This document shows, piece by piece, positions 51,843-60,178 of a stretch of DNA of 64,000 nt. Position 1 is the first letter of the stretch; each line of letters opens with the position of its first letter. The translations under genes and the position numbers were made by a program. The notes beneath the pieces were generated by a model, which searched no databases, was not told the DNA's origin, and saw nothing but the letters and a program-made list of their open reading frames with translations. This stretch comes from a bacterium. Lineage in GTDB: Bacteria; Desulfobacterota; JAPLJL01. The stretch covers positions 6,012 to 70,011 of the forward strand of contig JAQTNV010000013.1 of assembly GCA_028713675.1 (NCBI GenBank), in the 5' to 3' direction.

Positions 51843-52234
51843 TACTTTTTCTTCGGGTGGCATTCCATGCACTTGGTCGGAGCCTTTTTCCCGGCCGCAA
51901 CTTCCTTCTTATGGCAATCGATGCAGGCCTTATGGTAAGCATCTTTCAAGGCCGGGGCCTTGTCCTTTTTCACGGCGGGATCGTGGCAGGCCGAGCATTT
52001 CTTCACCGTGGCGTCGCCATCTTTATATTCATGGTGGCAATCCACGCACTTATTCTTATATTTTTCCACGTGGTCCTTGTGATTAAGATCCACGGGAGAG
52101 AAGGTTTTCTGGATTTCATTGATGGTCATTTTGTCGGGGGCCGCGGGAGCCGCGGTCTGCGCCCGGGAGGACATCAGAAATAAAACACCGGCGATAGCCA
52201 CCGCCCCGATTCCGATGAATTTTAACGTTTTCAT
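51842..52234 (-). CDS. Tetrahaem cytochrome c3-like protein
   Basis: 130 aa. Signal peptide (FIGIGAVAIAGVLFLMSS...). Four CxxCH motifs: CVDCHH, CSACHD, CIDCHK, CMECHP, with extra histidines (NHKDHVEKY) as distal ligands; the pattern fits class III cytochrome c. It is periplasmic and may carry electrons from hydrogenase or formate dehydrogenase. GGAGGGAGATCGAG precedes the ATG. First gene of the three-gene cytochrome operon. Confidence 0.9.
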   Translation of the reverse strand: MKTLKFIGIGAVAIAGVLFLMSSRAQTAAPAAPDKMTINEIQKTFSPVDLNHKDHVEKYKNKCVDCHHEYKDGDATVKKCSACHDPAVKKDKAPALKDAYHKACIDCHKKEVAAGKKAPTKCMECHPKKK

Positions 52235-52333
52235 CTCGATCTCCCTCCTTATGTTATATAAACCGCCGTTAGTGTATACAATTCAATTTAAGCCTGTCAA
52301 GCCCAGCAACCAAATTTCGCGAAAGACCTTTGC

Positions 52334-52363
52334 TTGACGGATTCGATCCATCTTCCTTAATAT
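52334..52363 (+). promoter_or_regulatory. Sigma-70-type promoter of the beta-barrel gene
   Basis: TTGACG (52334-52339) and TAATAT (52358-52363), 18 bp apart, 28 bp before the ATG at 52392; GGAGG lies in the short leader. Confidence 0.55.
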
Positions 52364-52391
52364 TGCTCCGGACCTATGGAGGAAAATAAAC

Positions 52392-53168
52392 ATGCCTGAT
52401 TACGCCGGGAAAAAGGGCTGGATTCTGGCCGCTTCCGCTTTTTTGCTTCTCGCCCTCACCCCGCAAGCCGAAGCGGGCAGCAAAATAATCCTGACCAAGT
52501 TCAGCCAGATGACCGACATCAGCGACCGGGACAGTCAGATGAACGGCCTGGCCCGGGAACTGGGGCTGACCGCCGCCGCCATTCCCCTGGCCCCCGCGGA
52601 GCCCCTGGGCCTCGTCCCGGGGGTGGATATCGGCCTCGGGATTTCCGTGGCGGACATCCATGATGAAAACGCCTATTGGGATAACGCGGTGGCCGACGGG
52701 AAGCCGAAGCCCGTCCTGATCCTTCCCCAGATCATCGTCCGCAAGGGAATCCCCTGGGGGATCGATCTCGGCGCCTCCTACACCCCCACGGTGATCGGGA
52801 GCAACCTCTCCCTGGTGGGCGCGGAAGCCAAATGGTCGTTCGTCAAGGGATCCATGCTGACGCCGGCCCTCGCTCTCCGGGTGGATTTCCACCACGCTTT
52901 CGGCGCTTCGGATTTCAGCCTGCAAACCCTTTCCACCGACATTTCCATCAGCAAGGGTTTCGGCCGACTGAAGCCGTATACCGGGGTCGGAATGGATTTC
53001 ATTTTCTTCAACCCCGATGCGTTCACCAACCTGAAAAAAACCGATCCCCGGGAGCTGAAAGGTTACGCCGGGGTCAGGATCAAGCTCCTGCTGATCCAGA
53101 TCGTTCCGGAAATCGACCTGGCCAGAGACTTCCTGATTTACAGCCTGAAGGTAGGGCTGGTTCTTTAA
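52392..53168 (+). CDS. Predicted outer-membrane beta-barrel protein
   Basis: 258 aa. Signal peptide ILAASAFLLLALTPQAEA. The rest is beta-strand rich with alternating hydrophobic residues (PGVDIGLGISVADI, GIDLGASYTPTVIGS, GAEAKWSFVKG, LRVDFHHAFGASD, VGMDFIFF, YAGVRIKLLLIQI). It ends in a short hydrophobic strand with Leu rather than Phe. Probably a small outer-membrane protein of unknown function. It has its own promoter and is divergent from the cytochrome operon. Confidence 0.7.
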   Translation: MPDYAGKKGWILAASAFLLLALTPQAEAGSKIILTKFSQMTDISDRDSQMNGLARELGLTAAAIPLAPAEPLGLVPGVDIGLGISVADIHDENAYWDNAVADGKPKPVLILPQIIVRKGIPWGIDLGASYTPTVIGSNLSLVGAEAKWSFVKGSMLTPALALRVDFHHAFGASDFSLQTLSTDISISKGFGRLKPYTGVGMDFIFFNPDAFTNLKKTDPRELKGYAGVRIKLLLIQIVPEIDLARDFLIYSLKVGLVL

Positions 53169-53484
53169 TCAGAAAAACACGGTCATAGGTCGTGGGTCAT
53201 GGGTCATAGGCAGAAACCCATAACCATACGATCAAAAGTAATTTTCACCCTCGCCCTGCCTTCCCCCCTCCCCGCCCTTGACGGGGCAAGCAAAGGGGGA
53301 GGGATATACAGAGAAAATCATTATTTGTCGTAAATTATCCCCTCCCTTGAGGGGAGGGGATGAAGGGGAGGGTGATGGTACCGGGTTTAAACCTATCACC
53401 TATGACCCAACACCCAACACCTTTTGGGAGAGCGAAACCAACCCCCCAAAAAGAAAAAAAAGGCTAAGGAATATGCCAGCGCGG
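53169..53484. other. Gap with repeats
   Basis: No gene. Heptamers (GTCATAG/GTCATGG) at 53182-53210 and (CCTATCA/CCTATGA) at 53392-53420; a CCCCTCCCTTGAGGGGAGGG palindrome at 53339; a half-end of the dispersed element (AGCGAAACCAACCCCCC) at 53431. Confidence 0.6.
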
Positions 53485-54234
53485 TTACGGCGTTAGCTGC
53501 TCCGGAGCGGGAATTTGAAAGGAATCTTCCGCCAGTTCCGGGTTGATCTCCAGATCCAGGAGATCGATCCGGAACGAAGATTCTCCCCCCGGGCCGGGGA
53601 GGACAAATTCGATCCGGGTGGGAAGAAGAAATCCGGCCGAGGTCCGATAATTTTTAAACCTGGCCAGGTAAGAGATTTTGCCCTCACCCGTGAAGACCTT
53701 CAACGTTTTCAACTGCAGGTTCCGCCGGGAATATTCCGCTTCCGCTCCGGCCCCGCCGTCCTGAAACTTAAGTTTCAGGACGCGGCCCGCGGGGGTCGGG
53801 CTGACCGGCTCCTTTCCCCAGATTGAGTCCGGGATCCTTCCGCTCAGGAAATAAACCAGGTTGGGAGTGGTGATCTCCGGCGGCAGATACTGTTCCAGGA
53901 GCGATCTGGCCTCTCCGTCCTCGAACCGCGAGTGTTCCTGGGGCACGTAGATCTGCAGCTTTTCCCGGTCCTGCACCAGGAGAAAGGCCAGGTTTCCCAG
54001 GGGGCTCAGGGCCTGGACCTTCAGGCGGTCCGGGGCCGCGAGCAGGAAGGCAAAACGCAGGGCCCCCAGTCCCTCCGGGCCCCGGAAACGAAACTCGCCC
54101 GTTCCCTTCAAAACGGATGGGACGGACGGGGATTTCAGGGCGGCCAGGAGCGCTTCCGGGGATGAAAGTTCCGGCCGGGCGGCGCAACCAGCCAGGGATA
54201 ACATAATCAGAATAAAAATGAATTTATTTTTCAT
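53485..54234 (-). CDS. LolB-like / DUF4292-type lipoprotein
   Basis: 249 aa. Lipobox MLSLAGCAAR. The body has LKGTGEFRFRGPEGLGALRF, LLAAPDRLKVQALSPLGNLA and YLARFKNYRT, the beta-sheet pattern of the LolA/LolB fold, which binds lipid or lipoprotein acyl chains. It may help lipoprotein placement in the outer membrane. It lies downstream of the TPR lipoprotein gene in the same direction, with 160 bp of REP between. Confidence 0.72.
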   Translation of the reverse strand: MKNKFIFILIMLSLAGCAARPELSSPEALLAALKSPSVPSVLKGTGEFRFRGPEGLGALRFAFLLAAPDRLKVQALSPLGNLAFLLVQDREKLQIYVPQEHSRFEDGEARSLLEQYLPPEITTPNLVYFLSGRIPDSIWGKEPVSPTPAGRVLKLKFQDGGAGAEAEYSRRNLQLKTLKVFTGEGKISYLARFKNYRTSAGFLLPTRIEFVLPGPGGESSFRIDLLDLEINPELAEDSFQIPAPEQLTP

Positions 54235-54321
54235 AATAAAAATCCCTCACCCTACTTCGCTAAAGCTTCGAAGGGCAGGCCTTTTTCCTTGCGCCCGATA
54301 GGCTTCATGTCCGTCAAAATC

Positions 54322-54392
54322 AGGGAGGGCACGAGGCCCTCCCCTACGAGAAAAAACATGTAGGGGCGGGGTTGATCCCCGCCCAAATGCTT
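54322..54392. repeat. Facing REP hairpins
   Basis: AGGGAGGGCACGAGGCCCTCCC and TGTAGGGGCGGGGTTGATCC...GCCC, the same families as at the transposase gene. Confidence 0.8.
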
Positions 54393-54393
54393 T

Positions 54394-56157
54394 TCAATTC
54401 GCATTCTCGAGGCGCTTTAGCTTTTCCTCGATTCGCTTCAGATCCTTGTCGGGTTCCGGCTTGAGTTGCAGCGAGTTTTTGTAATCACGGATGGCCTTTT
54501 CCCTTTCTCCCAGCGCGGAATGGACATCCCCCAGGTGTTCCGCGATGGTCGGGTCGTCCCCGATCAGGGAAAAGGCCCGCTCGATCAGTTCCAGGGCCTT
54601 GCGGTAATTCTTCTGCTGGTAATAGGCCCAGCCGAGGCTGTCGGTGATGAAACCGTCGTTGGGACGGATCTCCAGCGCCTTTTTGAGCAAGCCCAGGGCC
54701 TCTTCCAGCTTGATCCCCTTTTCCGCGTAAAGGTAACCGATATAGTTCAAAGCGTCGGCATGCTTGGGATCCAGTTTGAGCACCTTTTTCATGGTCTCGA
54801 TACAGAGATCATCCTGGTCCAGGAAATCGTATACCTCTCCCAGCAGGTAGAGCAGGGTCACGTCATCCGGTTTCAACTTCAGTCCCTGCTCCACGACCTC
54901 CTTGGCTTCGGCGAAGCGCCGGGCTTTGAAAAAAAGATGGGCCAGGGCGCGCTGGAGCCCGGCCTCGCCGGGCATTTTTTCCAGGGCGGCCTGCACGGTG
55001 AGGATCGCCCCGGCGGTGTCGTTGTTTTCCTCCTGCATCATCGCGATCTGGATGCGGGCTTCCGGGTAAAAAGAGGAGCTGCTTTCGATTTTTTCCAATT
55101 CCTCCCGGGCTTTATCCCGGGCGCCGGATTTAAGATAAGCGGCGGCCAGGTAATACCGGGCGGTGGGGTGGCCCGGCTCGGCGGTCAGGACGAAACTGAA
55201 CTCCTCGATGGCCTGGTCGAGGTTTCCCTCCTCAAACTCGAGCAGCCCGATTTTCACCCGGAGGTCGAGATTGTCGGTATCAAAGCGCTCCTGCTCCTGG
55301 AATTTCTCCAGGGCGCCTTTGTAATCGTTGCGGGAAATGTAAATCTGCCCCAGCCGCTCCAGGATGCGCGGATTCTCCGGGAAATAACGCAGGGCCTTCT
55401 GGTAAAGCTCCACCGCCTGGTCGCTTTTCTTCTGAAACTCAAAAATTATCCCCAGTTCAATCAGCGCCGCCAGGAAGCTGGGCTGGCGTTCAATCGCTTT
55501 CTGGTAATAGTTCTCCGCCTTGGGCCAATCCTTGCGTTCGGCCGACATCCGGCCCAGGTAGTAGTAGCCCAGAGGGGATTGCGGTTCGACCGCGACAAAA
55601 ATCAAAAACTCCTTTTCCGCTTCCGCGGATTCCTTCTTTTCGGCCAGCAGCGAGCCCAGGTAAAGATGGGACTCGGTTTTTTTCGGATCGAGTTTCAAAA
55701 CCTGGCGATACTCATCGATCGCGGGGTCGATCCGGCGCAGGGCCCCGTCCACCGAACCGAGCAGGATGTGGGCCTCGGTGGAGCGGGGATGTTTTTTCAC
55801 CAGCTCCTCCGCCAGCGGCAAAACCTCGCTGAGCTTGCCCGAGCCGAGCAGCAGCTGGGCCAGGCGCAGGTTGATGTCCAGGGATTCCGGATTTAACTTC
55901 CGGGCCGCTTCATAATTTTCGATCGCCGTCTGGGTATCGCCATCCAAAAAGGCCAGGCGGGCCTTTAAAAAGCTGGCATAAGCCTCCGGGGACTGGGGCA
56001 GGACAAAGGTGGTCTCCGATTCGGGTGCCGAGAACTCTTTGTGTACTGGTGCCGATCCCGGCGCGGGCGGAGGCAGGGTCCGGCAGGCCAGAATCCCCAG
56101 GGAAAAGACCGCTACGCCCAGCCACCGGCGCGGGCCGATTTTATTTATTTTGAGCAT
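54394..56157 (-). CDS. TPR-repeat lipoprotein
   Basis: 587 aa. Signal with lipobox LGILACRTLP. From about residue 60 to 585 the protein is a chain of about 15 TPR motifs (AIENYEAARKLNPESLDINL, AIDEYRQVLKLDPKKTESHLYLG, AVELYQKALRYFPENPRILE, AIRDYKNSLQLKPEPDK). TPR lipoproteins scaffold complexes at the outer membrane. The partner could be the LolB-like lipoprotein next to it. Not further assignable. Confidence 0.85.
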   Translation of the reverse strand: MLKINKIGPRRWLGVAVFSLGILACRTLPPPAPGSAPVHKEFSAPESETTFVLPQSPEAYASFLKARLAFLDGDTQTAIENYEAARKLNPESLDINLRLAQLLLGSGKLSEVLPLAEELVKKHPRSTEAHILLGSVDGALRRIDPAIDEYRQVLKLDPKKTESHLYLGSLLAEKKESAEAEKEFLIFVAVEPQSPLGYYYLGRMSAERKDWPKAENYYQKAIERQPSFLAALIELGIIFEFQKKSDQAVELYQKALRYFPENPRILERLGQIYISRNDYKGALEKFQEQERFDTDNLDLRVKIGLLEFEEGNLDQAIEEFSFVLTAEPGHPTARYYLAAAYLKSGARDKAREELEKIESSSSFYPEARIQIAMMQEENNDTAGAILTVQAALEKMPGEAGLQRALAHLFFKARRFAEAKEVVEQGLKLKPDDVTLLYLLGEVYDFLDQDDLCIETMKKVLKLDPKHADALNYIGYLYAEKGIKLEEALGLLKKALEIRPNDGFITDSLGWAYYQQKNYRKALELIERAFSLIGDDPTIAEHLGDVHSALGEREKAIRDYKNSLQLKPEPDKDLKRIEEKLKRLENAN

Positions 56158-56341
56158 GTGAATTATGCCGTTTTAAATGGCGGTTTAATTATGGTTGTTA
56201 GCTATGGATTTCGTCAACTAAAACCGGGGGTCAGCCTCATCAGCTGGCCCCCGGCTGCGGGACAACCCTGAATCTATCCTTCCGGATTCTTTCCTTCCGA
56301 CGGAAAGAAAGAAGATATCTTCCGGAATAATGAACCGGCAA
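56158..56341. other. Short gap with a GGGGGTCAGCC palindrome
   Basis: An imperfect palindrome CCGGGGGTCAGCC...GGCCCCCGG at 56223-56255 and a TTCCGGATTC...GGAATAATGAA stretch; no gene seen. Confidence 0.4.
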
Positions 56342-56596
56342 TTACCTCTTCTTTTTGGACGCGGCTTTCCTTCTGACCATTTTCGCCCGCGAGATATCCC
56401 CCTGCTTGTCGATAAAGTAGAGATAACCTTCCTCCCGGCGGATCCCGGCCTTGCTGACCACTTCGGCCTTACCCAGGTTCTGTTTCTTGGCCCCGCCCCT
56501 GGCCATTTTCTTCCGGGAGACATTCCCCTGCTTGTCGATGTAATAAAGCCAGCCTTTCTCCCGCTTGATCCCTTCCTTCGCTACTTTTTGTGCCAT
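56342..56596 (-). CDS. Small basic protein with two YxIDKQG repeats
   Basis: 84 aa, very basic. Two repeats of about 23 residues: REKGWLYYIDKQGNVSRKKM and REEGYLYFIDKQGDISRAKM, each preceded by a Lys-rich linker (GGAKKQNLGKAEVV). The aromatic/IDKxG repeat looks like a short beta-hairpin. Function unknown; nucleic-acid binding is possible from charge. GGGGGAGGTATGG precedes the ATG. It parallels the repeat design of the 32093 protein but is unrelated. Confidence 0.7.
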   Translation of the reverse strand: MAQKVAKEGIKREKGWLYYIDKQGNVSRKKMARGGAKKQNLGKAEVVSKAGIRREEGYLYFIDKQGDISRAKMVRRKAASKKKR

Positions 56597-56817
56597 ACCT
56601 CCCCCTTTCTTTTCTCGATATGGATTTAGTTACTATTTTTGTTATTTTCCCGAGGATGTCAAGCTAATTCTCCGAAGGAAAACCGAGAAAATAAAGCATC
56701 TATCGGGTCTATCGTGTCCATAGTGTCCATTGGGTCCATCGGGTTGATCGGAGATCGGAGATAGGAGATAGGGAAAAGCCGTGAGGCGTTAGGGGTTAAA
56801 ATGTTTTACCGGAGCCC

Positions 56818-56973
56818 GGGGGGTTGGTTCTCGCGACCTGCACTCTTTTTACCCTGATACCAATAAACTCGACAACTCCTGATAATTGGATCCAACGAAG
56901 GCGAGGCCCTGCGGGACCGCCGCCCGGGATTACGTGATCGCGCACATTGTGCGGGGAGCGAAACCAACCCCCC
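56818..56973 (-). repeat. Structured dispersed element, copy D
   Basis: Ends GGGGGGTTGGTTCTCGCGAC and GGAGCGAAACCAACCCCCC. Inner sequence is the most diverged, but GGCCC-TGC-GGGACC keeps the stem position of GACCC/GGGTC in the other copies. Followed by AAAAAAGAAAAGAGCG as in copies A-C. Confidence 0.72.
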
Positions 56974-57145
56974 AAAAAAGAAAAGAGCGAGAACAAAGGA
57001 GAGATTCTTCGCCCGCCAAAGGCGGCCTCAGAATGACAGATTAAAAGTAATTTGGTTCCTGAAAAAAACCCGAGAGGAAAACCTGACCCTTAACCTGTTA
57101 TCTGATACCTGCTACTTTTTATTTGTTTTACTGCTTACTGCTTAC

Positions 57146-57222
57146 GAGCTCTGCGAGCCCGACGTAGCCCTTTTAAAAGCGGGGCATCCCACCGTGCTTA
57201 ACCGGGCGAAGTCTGGGCTGCC
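57146..57222 (+). repeat. 77-bp direct repeat, left copy, beside the cbi operon
   Basis: Begins GAGCTCTGCGAGCCCGACGT and ends GAAGTCTGGGCTGCC. It matches 60179-60255 at 70 of 77 positions. The two copies bracket cbiO and cbiMQ. Confidence 0.8.
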
Positions 57223-57260
57223 TGCTCTCCACTAGCCGAAGTATCGTGCTTGGAGCAATT

Positions 57261-58064
57261 TCAGGCTTTCATCACTTTATGATCCCGGGTGTGGTGGGGA
57301 TGAATATGGATAAGGTTATTAGCCTGCAGCAGCGCGGTGTCCCCCAGGATCTCCGCGGGAGTGCCGGCGCCGGCCAGCTTTTTATCCTGCCCGAACACAT
57401 AAACTTTGTCGGCGATGTCTTCAATGATGTGCAGATCATGGGTGGCGGTGACAATCGTCTTGCCGGAATGGGAAGCCTCGGCCAGCATTCCGATCAGCTT
57501 GGTGCTGGTCTTGGGGTCCAACCCGGCGGTGGGTTCATCCAGGAGAAGCACGTCCGGCTCGATCACCAGGATGGTGGCGAACGCCACCTTCCGTTTTTCC
57601 CCGAGGCTCAACTGGTGCGGAGAGCGGTCCAGGAGCGGGCCGATCTGCAGGGTTTCCGCGAGCAGCTCCAGGCGCGCCTTCACCGTTTTTTCCTCCATCC
57701 CCAGCTGGAGCGGGCCGAAGGCGATGTCCTCCCTGACCGTGGGGCAGAAGAGCTGAACGTCCGGGTTCTGAAAAATCAGCCCGATTTTCCGCCGAAACCT
57801 CAGGGAAAACTCCGCGTCGAGGAACGACTTTTCCGTCAATTCCTTCCCTATGTAAGCGAGGGTCCCCCGCTGGGGAAAGATCAACGCGTCCAGCAGGTGA
57901 AGAAAGGTGGACTTGCCCGAGCCGTTTGCCCCCACCAGGGCGACTCTCTCCCCTGCGGTGATGGTCAGGCCGACGCCGTTGAGAGCCGGGAACCTGCCCT
58001 GGTATGAATAATGAACGTCCCGGCATTCGAAGAGAACGGGAGCTGGTTCTTTTTGCCCGGTCAT
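57261..58064 (-). CDS. cbiO: ECF-type cobalt/nickel transporter ATPase
   Basis: 267 aa. Walker A GANGSGKST, signature LSLGEKRKVAFA (CbiO/EcfA variant of LSGGQ), Walker B VLLLDEPTAG and the H-loop VTATHD are all present. The protein powers the ECF complex with CbiM and CbiQ. Its start overlaps the stop of cbiMQ by 4 bp (ATGA). Ni or Co specificity is not visible; CODH and B12 enzymes would both use such metal. Confidence 0.9.
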   Translation of the reverse strand: MTGQKEPAPVLFECRDVHYSYQGRFPALNGVGLTITAGERVALVGANGSGKSTFLHLLDALIFPQRGTLAYIGKELTEKSFLDAEFSLRFRRKIGLIFQNPDVQLFCPTVREDIAFGPLQLGMEEKTVKARLELLAETLQIGPLLDRSPHQLSLGEKRKVAFATILVIEPDVLLLDEPTAGLDPKTSTKLIGMLAEASHSGKTIVTATHDLHIIEDIADKVYVFGQDKKLAGAGTPAEILGDTALLQANNLIHIHPHHTRDHKVMKA

Positions 58065-59914
58065 AACTTGGTCCGGTATTCCGCGTAGGCCAGAAGGAGG
58101 ATGATCATCGCCGCGCCGAAAAGCCAGAGCCAGTCCCTCCGCCTGGTCTGAAAATGGTCAAGCGTGCGCGGTTCACCCCGGAAACCGCGGGAAACCATCG
58201 CCTGGTAAACCTGCTCGTTAAGCGCGTACGAACGGATCCAGAGATGAGCGATGTTCCAGGCCACGACCTTCTGCCCCTTCCGATAATGCATCCCGGAACC
58301 CACCCGGCTCCGGATCGCGCGGAAGGTGTTTTCCACGATCTCCACGAAAAGATATATGTACCGGTAAGTGATCCCCAGGACCATCACGAACATCTGGGGA
58401 ATGCCGAAGAAACGCAGTGCTTTTAACAGCTCAAAGTGCCGGGTGGTCATGCTCAACAGGACCGCCAGGGATACCGAAGTGACTACGCGGCCAAAAAAAA
58501 CGCCGGCCGCCTTGATGCCGGTATGGGTAATCATCAATGGTCCGACCGAAGCAACCGGCCGGCCCGGCGAGATAAAACTGAAAAGCGCCGGGATGGCGAT
58601 CAGGAGCGAAAAAAACGGGATGAAAATCCAGGTTCTCTTCAAAAAGAAGCCGATTCCGATCCGGGAAAACAACGCCAAGATCAAGCAAAAAATATAAATC
58701 AGGCCCAGGACCGCGAGGCTCCGGGTGAACATTACCAGGAGAATGAAAAACAAAACCGTCACGGCTTTGATCCGGGGATCCAGGGACTGCAGGACCCCTG
58801 GCCGGGAAGCGATCTCGTCCGCGAAGATGGATTCCTTGATAAAATCCAGCGCGCCCCGGATGGAACGCCCGACAAAATCCCGCTTTGGCATAAGAGGCCG
58901 CCTTTCCGGCCGGCTGAGGTATTTCCCCAGGAGCCAGACCGCCAGCACGACCAGCGCCATGCCCAGGATCCCGGAAAATATGTAGGCCAGGCTCAGGTGC
59001 GAAAGCCCCTTTCCTTCCCAGCCCTGGAAGGTGTAGTCCGGGATCGGGGCCTGCCAGAGCCCGTCCAGTTTTTTCAACCCCGCGGGAATGTAACCCGCCA
59101 GTCCTTTCAATTCATCCGCGCCCCATTCGCCCCAGGCCCCGCCGGCCTTGACCAATTTGGGAAGAATCAGGCCGAGCGGCGAAAGCAGAACCAGGATTCC
59201 CAGCAGGACCCAGAGTTTCGTCGGTATCTTCATGGGTACCTTCTCCCGGAACAGAAGCTCGGGAGCCTGTTTTTCCAGGTATTTCACCACCAGCGCCGTT
59301 ACGACCGCTTCCACCCACCCGAAAATCAGGAGGTGTTCCCCCGCCATCAGGGGGACGGCAACCTTGAGCCCGTAGGGGCAATAGAGCGCCTGGCCTTCCG
59401 CGGTATGGTGAAGATACGGCTGCAGGCCGAATTCCACGCCGGCCAGGAACGCGGCCGCGTTGATCCCGATGTAACCGGCGACCCCGGCGGCGATCACCCT
59501 CCGATTGGAATCATTCGGGGCGCCGCCGCTGATCAGTTTGTATACGTAATACCCGACGAAAGGCATAACCACAGCCATGTTGAAGCAGTTGGCCCCGAGG
59601 GCGGTGATCCCCCCGTCGCCAAAAAGCAGGGCCTGGACCGCCAGCGCCACGGAAATTGCGATCACGGCCGCCCAGGGGCCGAGCAGGACGGCCACCAGCA
59701 CGGCCCCCACCGCGTGCCCGGTCGAACCGCCCGGGATGGGCAGGTTGAACATCATGATCACAAAGCTGAAGGCCGCCCCGATCGCCATCAGGGGGACCTG
59801 CCTGGCCTGCATGGTTTTTTTGACGATTCGAGAGGCGGCTATCCAGACGGGCAGCATTACCGCGTAGAAAACGCCGCTGGTCGCCGGCCCCAGATAACCA
59901 TCAGGAATGTGCAT
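58061..59914 (-). CDS. Fused CbiM-PDGLE-CbiQ cobalt/nickel ECF transporter
   Basis: 617 aa. The N-terminus MHIPDGYLGPATSGVFYAVM is the metal-binding start of CbiM/NikM; residues 1-225 are its membrane domain. About 260-345 holds a PDGLE/CbiN-like part (GLAGYIPAGLKKLDGL, TFQGWEGKGLSHLS). From about 350 the CbiQ domain follows (FFGIPQMFVMVLGITYRYIY, SYALNEQVYQAMVSRGFRG). Usual organisms encode these as two or three proteins; here a single chain is made, with no frameshift. Partner ATPase is cbiO, coupled 3' of it. An unusual double palindrome lies upstream. Confidence 0.88.
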   Translation of the reverse strand: MHIPDGYLGPATSGVFYAVMLPVWIAASRIVKKTMQARQVPLMAIGAAFSFVIMMFNLPIPGGSTGHAVGAVLVAVLLGPWAAVIAISVALAVQALLFGDGGITALGANCFNMAVVMPFVGYYVYKLISGGAPNDSNRRVIAAGVAGYIGINAAAFLAGVEFGLQPYLHHTAEGQALYCPYGLKVAVPLMAGEHLLIFGWVEAVVTALVVKYLEKQAPELLFREKVPMKIPTKLWVLLGILVLLSPLGLILPKLVKAGGAWGEWGADELKGLAGYIPAGLKKLDGLWQAPIPDYTFQGWEGKGLSHLSLAYIFSGILGMALVVLAVWLLGKYLSRPERRPLMPKRDFVGRSIRGALDFIKESIFADEIASRPGVLQSLDPRIKAVTVLFFILLVMFTRSLAVLGLIYIFCLILALFSRIGIGFFLKRTWIFIPFFSLLIAIPALFSFISPGRPVASVGPLMITHTGIKAAGVFFGRVVTSVSLAVLLSMTTRHFELLKALRFFGIPQMFVMVLGITYRYIYLFVEIVENTFRAIRSRVGSGMHYRKGQKVVAWNIAHLWIRSYALNEQVYQAMVSRGFRGEPRTLDHFQTRRRDWLWLFGAAMIILLLAYAEYRTKL

Positions 59915-60178
59915 TCGTTTTTACCTTATTTTACCCGGCCTCAATTTGTTAATTCATAGCACCTAATGGCACCTTCATATTAATAGGTGCCACCAGCCAA
60001 AGCAAATCAATAAGCAGTACGCACTAAGCAGTGGGCACCAAGAAATATCGTCATTCCGGCGGTGGGTTGAGCCGGAATCCAGGTCCCTCTGTCATCCTGA
60101 GCCCCTGGCGAAGGATCTCGGTTTCTCTGCCTACTGCCTACTTCTTACTGCTTACTGGCAGCTCTAGCCTCTTGCTCC
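59915..60178. other. Gap upstream of cbiMQ
   Basis: No gene. Holds the palindromic element at 59959, heptamers (AATAAGCAGTACGCACTAAGCA at 60007 onwards and CTGCCTA/CTTACTG at 60127-60165), a GTCATTCCGGCGGTGGGTTG palindrome (60049) and a TCATCCTGAGCCCCTGGCGA segment. Confidence 0.55.
59959..59992 (-). promoter_or_regulatory. Overlapping inverted repeats upstream of cbiMQ
   Basis: On the minus strand GGCACCT-ATTAATATGA-AGGTGCC can pair, but CACCTA and the later TAGGTG can pair too, sharing the same arm. It lies 45-78 bp before the start codon. It could be a metal-regulator site or a switch between two RNA forms. Confidence 0.45.

Larger units (their letters stand above)
56597..57260. other. 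Gene-free gap with repeats
   Basis: Nonamers (TATCGTGTCC, ATAGTGTCC, ATTGGGTCC) at 56703-56745, heptamers (GATCGGA, GATAGGA) at 56750-56775, copy D of the dispersed element (56818), a GAGATTCTTCGCCCGCCAAA segment, heptamers at 57118-57145 and the left 77-bp direct repeat (57146). Confidence 0.65.
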
